Source of the DNA: an uncultured Eubacteriales bacterium
GTDB taxonomy: Bacteria; Bacillota; Clostridia; Christensenellales; Aristaeellaceae
Direction: 5' to 3'
Assembly (NCBI GenBank): GCA_902764875.1
Contig: CACWXP010000005.1
Coordinates: forward strand, 1 to 64,000
DNA length: 64,000 nucleotides
In this document: piece after piece, positions 17,927 to 25,680 of the stretch
Layout: the number at the start of each line of letters is the position of its first letter
Position numbering within the stretch: the first letter of the stretch is position 1
The notes under the pieces: model-generated
Seen by the model: the letters and a program-made list of their open reading frames with translations, nothing else
The model's database searches: none
Told to the model about the DNA's origin: nothing
Position numbers and translations under genes: made by a program

Positions 17927-19300
17927 TTACTTTGTATTGACTTCAAGAACGTATTGTTTACGTTCCTCGGGAATTTCGCTCCACAGCTGATCCGCTTTCG
18001 GTTTCCAGCAGTCCGCATAATGATCGCATTTGCCACAAAGATGCTCAGCGGATTCCGGAGACTGCAGGTCTGTGGATCTGGCACCGGTTTTCTCAATGAT
18101 GCCCCGGAGTTTTTGCGGATTCTCCAGCATAGGGCAGGGCTGGAACATGTTTTCATTGAAGGGCTGCCCGTCGTGATAGGCCTGGAAGAGAGGAGACCGG
18201 AGCCCTTCCAGAATTGTTTTCTCCCTAATGTTGGAATCCGAGTAATGCACGAAGACGCAGGGATCCATATCTCCGTTGGCATTGATGTGGAAATAGCGGC
18301 GGCCTCCGGCAATGCAGCCTCCCACGAACTCCGCGTCATTCTGGAAATCCATGGCGAACAGAGGCTTGCGGGTGCGATAATCCCGGATGCGGCGATAGAC
18401 GGTTTCCCGCTGTTCCGGATTGGGCATCAGTTCAGGCGCGGCGTCATTACCCACCGGCATGTAGTGGAAGTACCAAACAAAGTATGCGCCTTTGGCAATC
18501 ATCATGTCATAGTATTCTTCCGATGTGATGGAATCATAGTTGGCGCTGGTATAGCAGCAGGAAATACCGTAGGCCAGCTTCTTTTCATGCAGAATGTCCA
18601 TGGCCCGAATTACTTTGGCGAAGACTCCGTCACCGCGCCGGAAGTCCGTCGCCTCTTCCATGCCTTCCAGGGAAATGGCAGGCACAAAGTTTTTCACCCG
18701 GAGCATATCTTCCGCGAACTGTTCATCAATCAGGGTGCCGTTGGTAAAGCATAGGAAAATGCAGTCGTCATGCTTTTCGCACAGCCGGATCAGGTCGGCT
18801 TTGCGGACCAGCGGTTCCCCGCCGGTGTAGATATACATGTAGACGCCCAGTTCTTTGCCCTGACGGATAATATCATCAATCTCGTCGTAGGAAAGGTTCA
18901 GCCTGTTGCCATATTCCGCGGCCCAGCAGCCGGTGCAGTGCAAGTTGCAGGCGGAAGTGGGATCCAGCAGAATGGTCCACGGGATGTTGCATCCGTACTT
19001 CTCCTTGAGTTCCAGCTGTTTGGGCCAGCCGATCATGTTCTCGTTGATGAAAAAGTTCACCGCGATGGTTTTAAATACATCCCGGTCTACATCATTGATC
19101 AGATGACGGATATAGCCGTAGAACGGATGATCCGGGTTTTCTACCGCTTCCCGCACCTGGGCCAGCTGGTGGGGATACATTTTCCCGGCATATTTATCCG
19201 CCCAGGACAGCAGGGTTCGCATATGCTTTTCCGGATCCTTGTACAGATAGTTGAATGCCTGTTCCAGTCCGAATTTCTTCAGGGTGGTTGAAACGCTCAT
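17927..19300 (-). CDS. Radical SAM enzyme with SPASM-like C-terminal cysteines (paralogue 1)
   Basis: 457 residues. Radical SAM enzymes cleave SAM at a 4Fe-4S cluster to start radical chemistry. The cluster motif CNLHCTGC is at 118-125 and the SAM-binding GGEP at 160-163. A helical N-terminal domain of about 105 residues precedes the barrel. The C-terminal region has Cys in GGCIAGG, DPC, PCPM and CGKCDHYADC, as in SPASM/twitch domains that hold extra clusters. The ATG at 19300 follows AAGGAGG. It is strongly similar along its whole length to the gene at 30895-32310. The substrate is unknown. Confidence 0.9.
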   Translation of the reverse strand: MSVSTTLKKFGLEQAFNYLYKDPEKHMRTLLSWADKYAGKMYPHQLAQVREAVENPDHPFYGYIRHLINDVDRDVFKTIAVNFFINENMIGWPKQLELKEKYGCNIPWTILLDPTSACNLHCTGCWAAEYGNRLNLSYDEIDDIIRQGKELGVYMYIYTGGEPLVRKADLIRLCEKHDDCIFLCFTNGTLIDEQFAEDMLRVKNFVPAISLEGMEEATDFRRGDGVFAKVIRAMDILHEKKLAYGISCCYTSANYDSITSEEYYDMMIAKGAYFVWYFHYMPVGNDAAPELMPNPEQRETVYRRIRDYRTRKPLFAMDFQNDAEFVGGCIAGGRRYFHINANGDMDPCVFVHYSDSNIREKTILEGLRSPLFQAYHDGQPFNENMFQPCPMLENPQKLRGIIEKTGARSTDLQSPESAEHLCGKCDHYADCWKPKADQLWSEIPEERKQYVLEVNTK

Positions 19301-19412
19301 GCAGACAGCCTCCTTCAGGTTTGATTTCGGCATCAGCATAAGCGTTTTCGGACAGGGCGTATATAAACAAACGGAGCGATTTATACAAAAACCGTACACT
19401 TTGGCCCATTTG

Positions 19413-20108
19413 TCAAGAAACAGTATGATCCACCTGCTTCTGGACAGCTTCCATGCGCCGGTCCAGCGCATCCCCCATCTCGGCACATTCCTTCAGTTCC
19501 TTTTCGATCTCCGGGGAAATGATCACATCTTTCTTATAGCGGATCTTATGTTCCATGCTGGCCCACCAGTCCATGGAAATCGTTCGGAACTGAACCTCCA
19601 CCTTCATCAGTCTTTTCTGATCATGCAGGAAAATGGGAATCTGCACAATCAGGTGCAGGCTTCTGTAGCCGTTTTCCTTGGGATTGGCAATATAATCCTT
19701 TCTCTTGATCAGCGTTACATCGTCCTGCTTCAGGAAGGCCTCCGCCAGCATATAAATGTCTGAAGGATAGGAACAGATGACGCGAACTCCTGCCACATCA
19801 TTCAGATGCTCCTCAATGCTTTCCACCGTCAGCGGAACTTGCCGGGCGGTCAGCTTGTTCAGAATGCTTTCCGGGGATTTCAGGCGGGTTTTGATGGCTT
19901 CGATGGGATTGCGATCATATTGCAAGCTCAGTTCTTCATTGAGCACGTTGAATTTCGTCTCCACGGTCATCATGGCGCAGCGATAAAACGCCATCAGTTC
20001 CCTGTAAGGGAGGGCAACCTGCTGAAGGCGTCCTTTCATGCTGCCCTGAGACAGACGGGAGATCAGATTCTGTTCCAGCGGGTTCAGTTCATTTCTGTGG
20101 AATTCCAT
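19413..20108 (-). CDS. Small alarmone synthetase, RelQ/YjbM-like (p)ppGpp synthetase
   Basis: 231 residues, synthetase domain only, with no HD hydrolase. It makes pppGpp/ppGpp from ATP and GTP/GDP in the stringent response. Family motifs are VAGVRVICSY, NPKENGYRSLHL, and EVQFRT..MDWWASMEHKIRYK. The ATG at 20108 follows AAAGGAG. It is divergent from a TetR gene, with an operator-like palindrome between, and lies upstream of the radical SAM gene in the same direction, 112 bases apart. Confidence 0.92.
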   Translation of the reverse strand: MEFHRNELNPLEQNLISRLSQGSMKGRLQQVALPYRELMAFYRCAMMTVETKFNVLNEELSLQYDRNPIEAIKTRLKSPESILNKLTARQVPLTVESIEEHLNDVAGVRVICSYPSDIYMLAEAFLKQDDVTLIKRKDYIANPKENGYRSLHLIVQIPIFLHDQKRLMKVEVQFRTISMDWWASMEHKIRYKKDVIISPEIEKELKECAEMGDALDRRMEAVQKQVDHTVS

Positions 20109-20243
20109 ACTGAAGACTCCTTTATTTAGTCGATGGATGGTGATGTTCCGGAGTGGTCAGCTTGCCGATATCCGTGTTCTCTTTTTCAACATTCCCGGGA
20201 TTTTGTGTTGGTTATTCGTCCTCGGGTGCCGGTTTAGTTGATT

Positions 20244-20268
20244 AACAGACGAATGATATTCGACTGTT
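20244..20268. promoter_or_regulatory. Operator candidate between the alarmone synthetase and TetR genes
   Basis: Arms AACAGACGAAT and ATTCGACTGTT with a three-base centre match at 10 of 11 positions. The 25-bp site ends two bases before the -35 of the tetR promoter, a typical place for TetR self-regulation, and could also act on the divergent synthetase gene. Confidence 0.5.
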
Positions 20269-20270
20269 TA

Positions 20271-20299
20271 TTGATTAGGGACAAAAATGATATTATAAT
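20271..20299 (+). promoter_or_regulatory. Promoter of the TetR-family gene
   Basis: TTGATT, 17 bases, TATAAT; the -10 ends 78 bases before the start codon. Confidence 0.65.
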
Positions 20300-20377
20300 A
20301 CGTTTAGTTGGTATTGTCAACGTACTGTCGATTTTACACGAACGAACACGACCCGTTTGATGAGGAGGAAACGAGTC

Positions 20378-20959
20378 ATGAAAAGCAACCAGACCAAGAA
20401 AGCGCTGGCGGAAGCGCTGAAACAGCTGCTGACCAGGAAACCGATCAATAAGATCACGATTAATGATATTACGGAGCAGTGCGGAATCAGCCGCATAACC
20501 TTCTACTATCACTTCAAGGATATCTACGATCTGGCGGAATGGACGCTGGAAGAAGCAATACAGCAGATCATTGGCGAGAATCGGTACGCGGATAACTGGC
20601 AGCAGGGGTTTCTGGATCTGCTGAAAGAAGTGAAAGATAATCAGAAGCTGTACATGAACGTTTATCGTTCCATGGATCGGGAAGCGATCGAACGGTATCT
20701 GCTGAAGAAGGTAGAACCTCTTCTGATGCCTGTGGTGGAAAAGGAGGCCGCAGGGATGGGCATCAGTCCGGAAGGAAAACGCGTGGTCGCCATCTTCTAC
20801 ACCTATGCGTTTATCGGCGTTGTTCTGGACTGGATCAGCAAGGGTATGCCCCTGACACCGCAGCAGGTAGTAACACTGACTGCGGCAGTTGTTCAGGGCG
20901 ATTTCAGGAATTCCCTTCAGAACCTGAAAAATCTGGACATATCGCGGTTTAACGCGTAA
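20378..20959 (+). CDS. TetR/AcrR-family regulator (DhaS-like C-terminal domain)
   Basis: 193 residues. The N-terminal HTH (about 5-50) reads ALAEALKQLLTRKPINKITI, then EQCGISRITFYYHFKDIYDL. The C-terminal domain resembles the TetR group near DhaS and holds the ligand pocket. The ATG at 20378 follows GAGGAGG. Its own promoter, an upstream palindrome and a terminator make it a single-gene unit at the head of the lipid region, which it may control. Confidence 0.9.
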   Translation: MKSNQTKKALAEALKQLLTRKPINKITINDITEQCGISRITFYYHFKDIYDLAEWTLEEAIQQIIGENRYADNWQQGFLDLLKEVKDNQKLYMNVYRSMDREAIERYLLKKVEPLLMPVVEKEAAGMGISPEGKRVVAIFYTYAFIGVVLDWISKGMPLTPQQVVTLTAAVVQGDFRNSLQNLKNLDISRFNA

Positions 20960-20970
20960 AGCAAGAAAAG

Positions 20971-21015
20971 GCGCGGCATTGCTCGTGGGTAGAGCACCGC
21001 CGCGCTTCTTTTTTT
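20971..21015 (+). terminator. Intrinsic terminator after the TetR gene
   Basis: GCGCGGC pairs with GCCGCGC, with an inner GCTC/GAGC stem, followed by a ten-base pyrimidine run that is nearly all T. Confidence 0.85.
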
Positions 21016-21047
21016 GATGGTGAAGTAATCATTCACTGGAAATACTG

Positions 21048-21722
21048 TCAACAGACGAACTTTTCGATGTGCGAAGCAACTTCATCCGCAATGGCTCTGT
21101 GTCCATTCTCATTGGGATGAATTCCATCGGCGCACATGAGGTCTGGAAAATCCAGCTGCTCCAGCATCCAGGCACGTACATTCAAGAAACGGCAGTTTTT
21201 TTCGATAGCGATATCCCAAACGGCAATGGCATACCGCTCCTGCCATCGGCAGATGCTTTCAGGATCATCTTCCAGGTAATGAAGAATGTTTTCACTATTC
21301 CGGTTCCGGGAAACCCACTGGAAATATCTGGAACCGATCAGAGGCAGACAGGGTATCAGAATCGGTTCCAGTTGCCGCTGCCTTGCTTCTTCTACGAAAG
21401 TGCCAAGCACTTTGCGAAAGTCTGCAAGGGGAACCTTTCCATCATGGAAATGAGCCGGGTCATTGGATACGGCATCCCAATCCAGATCACAGTCATTTCC
21501 TCCGAATTGAATTACACAGCTTGAACCCGGTTCAAGCGGCAGATTTCTGAAGTCACGAAGCCCATCCAGTACAGTGTGTCCGTGAACAGCGTAATTTCGA
21601 ATCGGATATCCAAGATGTTTCAGCAATCGGATGCAGCCCGATCGGGATACCCGATACTGGTTGTTTTCATCCAGAACGATCCCCTGACTGGCGGAATCGC
21701 CAAACATATATATCTCGGACAT
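21048..21722 (-). CDS. SGNH/GDSL-family esterase or lipase-like hydrolase
   Basis: 224 residues, no signal peptide. The block I motif FGDSAS has the nucleophile Ser at residue 10, block III is FGGND, and the DGIHPN block holds the Asp-His pair. The family deacylates lipids or carbohydrates. The start is the ATG at 21722. It is divergent from the DUF1836 regulator across two back-to-back consensus promoters, so it is a likely target of that regulator. Confidence 0.88.
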   Translation of the reverse strand: MSEIYMFGDSASQGIVLDENNQYRVSRSGCIRLLKHLGYPIRNYAVHGHTVLDGLRDFRNLPLEPGSSCVIQFGGNDCDLDWDAVSNDPAHFHDGKVPLADFRKVLGTFVEEARQRQLEPILIPCLPLIGSRYFQWVSRNRNSENILHYLEDDPESICRWQERYAIAVWDIAIEKNCRFLNVRAWMLEQLDFPDLMCADGIHPNENGHRAIADEVASHIEKFVC

Positions 21723-21760
21723 TATCGTTTCGCACCCTTTCATATCTGGTATTCGAAACT

Positions 21761-21789
21761 ATAATAAATCATACGCTTTACTATGTCAA
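21761..21789 (-). promoter_or_regulatory. Promoter of the SGNH hydrolase gene
   Basis: Minus strand TTGACA, 17 bases, TATTAT, ending 38 bases before the start codon. Confidence 0.75.
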
Positions 21790-21799
21790 TAGTTTTCGT

Positions 21800-21828
21800 T
21801 TGACAATATCTTGGAATCATGATATCTT
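21800..21828 (+). promoter_or_regulatory. Promoter of the DUF1836 regulator gene
   Basis: TTGACA, 17 bases, TATCTT, with the -35 box only 10 bases from that of the divergent SGNH hydrolase promoter, so one bound protein could govern both. Confidence 0.7.
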
Positions 21829-21844
21829 TTGATCAGCTATCAAA
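21828..21844. promoter_or_regulatory. Palindrome at the transcription start of the DUF1836 gene
   Basis: TTTGAT, five bases, ATCAAA: a perfect inverted repeat directly after the -10 box, where a bound repressor would block initiation. Likely autoregulation. Confidence 0.45.
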
Positions 21845-21870
21845 TGATTTCCTTTGAGGAGGGATCTTTG

Positions 21871-22338
21871 TTGGAACGAGAGGAAATCATTCGTTCTTTG
21901 GAAGGGCTCAGACTGCCGGAATGGGAACAGCTGCCGGATTTTGGGCTGTATATGGACCAGCTGGTCACTTTTGTCGGGCGTTCTTTTCCGGGAATCAGCG
22001 GCAGGCTTGACCTGACACCAAGCATGATAAATAATTATGTGAAAGCAGGACTGATCGAAAAACCTTCCGGGAAAAAATACAGCAGGAATGCGCTGGCCCA
22101 GCTGTTGATGATCTGCTTGCTGAAACTGACCACACCGCAGAACATTCTCCGCAGACTGCTGCATCCGGAAGATGGAACGGAGACAAAGACGATGTATCAG
22201 ACATTCCGGGCGACGCAGGAACGTATGGGCGCAGAAATCAGCCGTATGAAAGATTCTTCTGCGCTGGTTTGCGCTATGGAGTCATCTTTCCTGCAGCTGG
22301 CGCTTCGCCTGTGGGATGATTCCGGCGAAAAGAAGTAA
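21871..22338 (+). CDS. DUF1836 family DNA-binding regulator
   Basis: About 155 residues. DUF1836 proteins, which include the YkrK group of bacilli, have a MerR-like helix-turn-helix; here LTPSMINNYVKAGLIEKPSG fits the recognition helix and turn. The start is taken as the TTG at 21871, 7 bases after AGGAGGG; an upstream in-frame ATG at 21829 or 21844 has no ribosome site and overlaps the promoter and palindrome. It is followed by a terminator and then the acyl-activation operon. Confidence 0.8.
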   Translation: MEREEIIRSLEGLRLPEWEQLPDFGLYMDQLVTFVGRSFPGISGRLDLTPSMINNYVKAGLIEKPSGKKYSRNALAQLLMICLLKLTTPQNILRRLLHPEDGTETKTMYQTFRATQERMGAEISRMKDSSALVCAMESSFLQLALRLWDDSGEKK

Positions 22339-22389
22339 TGAGGGCAGTGCCTTTTCCAGAAAACAGGGATTGCCCCATGTTCCCTCTGA

Positions 22390-22427
22390 ACACGGTTCTA
22401 CGTTTAAAAACGCAGCCGTGTTTTTTA
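22390..22427 (+). terminator. Intrinsic terminator after the DUF1836 gene
   Basis: AACACGG pairs with CCGTGTT, with an inner CT.CGT/ACG.AG stem and an A/T loop, followed by six T. Confidence 0.85.
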
Positions 22428-22483
22428 TTTGGAAAAATCGGAAGACGAAGATTGAACAATTCAATCGAATTGCACATAAATTT

Positions 22484-22542
22484 ATCATTTTCCCCATTCT
22501 GTAAGTGGTGAAAACACACGATGCCCGTTATGCTGTAATTGT
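22484..22542 (+). promoter_or_regulatory. Shared 59-bp upstream element, copy A (before the acyl-activating gene)
   Basis: Aligns without gaps with 28120-28178 at 46 of 59 positions. The fixed cores are TAAGTGGTGAAA and TATGCTGTA, 15 bases apart. It ends 33 bases before the start codon. TATGCT could serve as -10, but the -35 match is poor, so an activator or an alternative sigma factor may be needed. Confidence 0.7.
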
Positions 22543-22575
22543 TGAAGAATCTGCGGAACCAGGGAGGGACTGAAT

Positions 22576-24039
22576 ATGAACTATTTTCTGGGAAATATGC
22601 TTCCGGAGGAGCGAAACGCTTTGCCGGATTTACGAACCACGGCGGCTTTTGTTTCCTGGATTACTGAACGCTATGGAGATCAGCCCGCACTATCCAATGA
22701 AAAGGAAAGCGTCACATACCGAGAACTGAGGCAGCGGGTTGCCGGAAAACGTCATCTGCTGGCCCGAATGGGAATGCCGAACGGCACGAACGTGGGCCTG
22801 CTGGATGTAAACAGCGTGGAGGAGGTGGAATGGTTTCTGGCAGTGACCAGTTATGGTTGCTGTGCGGTGATGCTGCCGCCATCCATGAGTCCGGAAGTAC
22901 TCCGGAGAGCAGCGGATCATTATGATCTGTCCGCTCTCATTCAGGGAGATCAATTCGCTTCCAAAACAGAAGGTCTTTCCCTGAAAACCATTTCCATGCA
23001 TGAAATGGATGATGAAGGTTCGGATCCAAAGGACGTACAGGGTACGGATCTGGCCGCGATTTTCTTCACCGGTGGAACGACAGGCACGCCCAAAGGGGTG
23101 ATGCTGAGCCATCAGGCACTGATGCGCGGAGCAAAGAACGGTACCTACCGCCGGGGAACGATTTACGGCCAGACCCTGGTAGCAGCTCTGCCCTTTACCC
23201 ATGTGTTCGGGATGATCTTCAGCATGCTCAGCGGACTGTATTGTGGATCCCATGTGTGGGTCTGCTCAGAGATGCGCCTGTTATTCCGGGAAATGGGGCG
23301 TGTTCGGCCGACCACGATGATTGCCGTGCCCGGAATGGCGGAACTGATGCTTAGCGTTGCAAAAGCAAAGGGGATCGAAGCGCTGGGAGGACGCCTGAAG
23401 CTGATTATCTGCGGAGCGGCACCTGTGCCGGCGAAACTGAGAGAGGGATTCGACCCCCTCGGAGTGGAAGTGCTGGCAGGCTACGGTCTGACAGAGACGG
23501 CTAACCTCGTCAGCGGCAATCTGGATATGTTTTTGCATCCCGATTCTGTCGGAAAACAGTATCCTGATCAGGAATACCGTCTGGTGGAGGGAGAACTGCA
23601 GGTCCGCGGGGATATGCTTTTTGACGGCTACTGGAAGGATGAGGCAGCGACCCAGGCAGCCATGACGCAGGACGGATGGTTCCGGACCGGTGATCTGGCC
23701 CGGGTGGATACCGATGGTTTTTTGTACATTATAGGCCGTTCAAAGAACCTGATCATCCTCAGCAACGGAGAGAATGTTTCCCCGGAGGAGGTGGAGGCCG
23801 CCTTCTACCGCAGTCCCTGCGTGCGGGAATGTCTGGTTTCCGAAACGGCCATCAACGGGAAGCCTGCCATTCTCCTGGAGGTTGTGCCTGCTCCCGGGGT
23901 GGATGAAGAGATCGTGATGTCCGTCCTAAAAACCATTCGGGAGGAGCTGCCGTCGCCTATGCGCCCGGCCAGGATGATCCTGCGGAAGGAAGAGTTCGAA
24001 AAGAGCGCAAGCATGAAGATCGTTCGAAAGAAGGGATGA
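22576..24039 (+). CDS. AMP-forming acyl-activating enzyme (acyl-CoA/acyl-ACP synthetase-like)
   Basis: 487 residues. ANL enzymes adenylate a carboxylic acid and pass it to a thiol. The P-loop TGGTTGTPKG is at 165-174, followed by YGLTE, RTGDLARVD, GRSKNLIILSNGENVSPEE and the C-terminal catalytic Lys in SASMKIV. An acyl carrier protein gene follows with no gap, so the likely acceptor is that ACP's phosphopantetheine, and the substrate is probably a fatty acid. The ATG follows GGGAGGG. The operon continues with an acyltransferase and is preceded by the shared 59-bp element. Confidence 0.9.
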   Translation: MNYFLGNMLPEERNALPDLRTTAAFVSWITERYGDQPALSNEKESVTYRELRQRVAGKRHLLARMGMPNGTNVGLLDVNSVEEVEWFLAVTSYGCCAVMLPPSMSPEVLRRAADHYDLSALIQGDQFASKTEGLSLKTISMHEMDDEGSDPKDVQGTDLAAIFFTGGTTGTPKGVMLSHQALMRGAKNGTYRRGTIYGQTLVAALPFTHVFGMIFSMLSGLYCGSHVWVCSEMRLLFREMGRVRPTTMIAVPGMAELMLSVAKAKGIEALGGRLKLIICGAAPVPAKLREGFDPLGVEVLAGYGLTETANLVSGNLDMFLHPDSVGKQYPDQEYRLVEGELQVRGDMLFDGYWKDEAATQAAMTQDGWFRTGDLARVDTDGFLYIIGRSKNLIILSNGENVSPEEVEAAFYRSPCVRECLVSETAINGKPAILLEVVPAPGVDEEIVMSVLKTIREELPSPMRPARMILRKEEFEKSASMKIVRKKG

Positions 24040-24300
24040 ATGATGATGGAAACGCTGAAAAACATTTTCTCGCTTGTCAGACCGGAAATGGATGTGTCCT
24101 CCATCACCCGGGATACGCAATTAACGCAGGAGCTTGGGCTGGATTCTCTGGATTTTGTCCTGCTGATGATGGAAATCGAGGAAACATATCAGATTCAGTT
24201 TTCCGGTATGGAACACTTTGAGACGGTGGGAGATGTATGCGATTACATTGCAGAAAGAATCCGGGAGAACAATGAACCGGCAGCTTGCAGTCATCCCTGA
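24040..24300 (+). CDS. Acyl carrier protein
   Basis: 86 residues. The helix-turn motif LGLDSLDFVLL places the phosphopantetheine-accepting Ser at residue 36. The protein is acidic around helices II-III as in fatty acid ACPs. Three ATG codons in a row follow the stop of the acyl-activating gene directly; any may start it. It is a dedicated carrier, distinct from the housekeeping AcpP because it sits between an activating enzyme and an acyltransferase. Confidence 0.92.
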   Translation: MMMETLKNIFSLVRPEMDVSSITRDTQLTQELGLDSLDFVLLMMEIEETYQIQFSGMEHFETVGDVCDYIAERIRENNEPAACSHP

Positions 24301-24315
24301 TCGGATTGCAGAAAC

Positions 24316-25596
24316 ATGATGATGAAAAGCGTGAAAAATAATGTGAAGTTGAAGGATCGGCCGGGTTTCGAGACTCTTGGAATGAGAAACCTTTACCGAG
24401 CGCTGTATCCGTTCTTTCATTGCAAATGCGAATTTCCGGAAGAAATCACATGCAGTGATGAACCTACGGTGTTTATCGCAAATCATTACCGCGTTTTTGG
24501 CCCGATTTCCTTTATTCTTTCCGTGCCATTTGTCCATTGTGCCTGGATGAATGAGGATCTTGTTACTCCTGAGAAAACGGAAGGTGCGGTATACCAGGGT
24601 GTGAAAGAAGTATTTCCATATCTGAAACCGCGCTTTATCCGGAAGATCTGCTCCTTTTTAAGCGGACATGTCTGTTCCGTTATGCTGCATTTCGGATATA
24701 TTCCAATTGACCGGAACGATGCCGGGAAACTGATCGGCACTTTGCGCAAGAGTGTACAGACACTGCAGGATGGGAACAACATTCTGATTTTCCCGGAAAA
24801 GGGGAATCCCGGTTTTTCCCTGACGTCTGTCACGGAGTTTTATGAAGGCTTCGCAACCCTGGGAGCCTATTATCAGAGAAAAAACGGGAAAAGGCTGCGC
24901 TTTTGTCCGGTTTATATTGATGAGCAGCATCACATCATTCGAAGCGGTGAGCCGGAATATTATGATTGCACGGAGCGAAACATGCGGGAGGAAAATGAAC
25001 GGATTTCTCACGCCCTGCATGACCGGATTGCCGAGATGGCTGCGTGTTCTCACGGGGAGGAAAAGGAACAGAGAACCCCGAAGCGGATCGGACTAATGCA
25101 TCTGTGCAATGTGCTGCGCATTCTGATGTTGATTCCCCTGCTCATTGTCATGCACTCCCCGTCAGGCACAGTGACTCTGGCACTTTATCTTCTGTCGCAT
25201 GTTTTACTGGCGGGGTTCAGTACCGCAGTTGGAACGGTACCCGCAACCAATCATATTTCATGCATGATTTCTCATTTCATCAGCATTCTGACAGATTTAT
25301 GCGTGCTCATCCATTTTCGTGCAAACAGGTGGCATGATTTCCTGACGGTTGGTCTGATCCTGAACGGTCTTGTGTTTCTCATCATGAATATTTATGTGTA
25401 TCTGAAGGAGCGGAAATGCGCTGGAACCAGCTATTTTGATTCAGTGTCCGTCAGCATGATCGGATTTGTCAATTTGCTGCTGATCACCAATGTTCGGCTG
25501 ACCCGGGCGATGCTTCACACAGTACTGTTGTTTTCTGCAATCTTTTTAACGCTGTCAACGGTTTCCGGAGTGATGTTCAACCGGAGACTGCTGTAA
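24316..25596 (+). CDS. PlsC-like acyltransferase fused to a C-terminal membrane domain
   Basis: 426 residues. The N-terminal half (about 45-240) resembles 1-acylglycerol-3-phosphate acyltransferases: NHYRVFGP for motif I, FGYIPIDRND for motif II, and FPEKGNPG for motif III. Motif I keeps the His but not the usual Asp four residues on, so the catalytic dyad is altered. Residues 265-426 form about five membrane helices, an unusual attachment for PlsC. The adjacent ACP suggests acyl-ACP as donor. The acceptor is unknown and may be a lipid or a sugar. Confidence 0.75.
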   Translation: MMMKSVKNNVKLKDRPGFETLGMRNLYRALYPFFHCKCEFPEEITCSDEPTVFIANHYRVFGPISFILSVPFVHCAWMNEDLVTPEKTEGAVYQGVKEVFPYLKPRFIRKICSFLSGHVCSVMLHFGYIPIDRNDAGKLIGTLRKSVQTLQDGNNILIFPEKGNPGFSLTSVTEFYEGFATLGAYYQRKNGKRLRFCPVYIDEQHHIIRSGEPEYYDCTERNMREENERISHALHDRIAEMAACSHGEEKEQRTPKRIGLMHLCNVLRILMLIPLLIVMHSPSGTVTLALYLLSHVLLAGFSTAVGTVPATNHISCMISHFISILTDLCVLIHFRANRWHDFLTVGLILNGLVFLIMNIYVYLKERKCAGTSYFDSVSVSMIGFVNLLLITNVRLTRAMLHTVLLFSAIFLTLSTVSGVMFNRRLL

Positions 25597-25680
25597 GCAG
25601 TCTTTCGTTGGTGGAGAAAAAAACATGGATGAATCAAGAAGAGCGGATTTCCGGCAGGTGCGACAGAAGGATGGTGGAAG

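Noticed and set aside
19360-19430. TTGACA followed by TATAAA upstream of the first radical SAM gene
   Set aside because: Spacing is 25 bases, too long for a sigma-70 promoter.
21050-21059. AACAGACGAA, identical to half of the operator candidate at 20244
   Set aside because: A lone half-site inside the end of the SGNH hydrolase coding sequence; probably chance.
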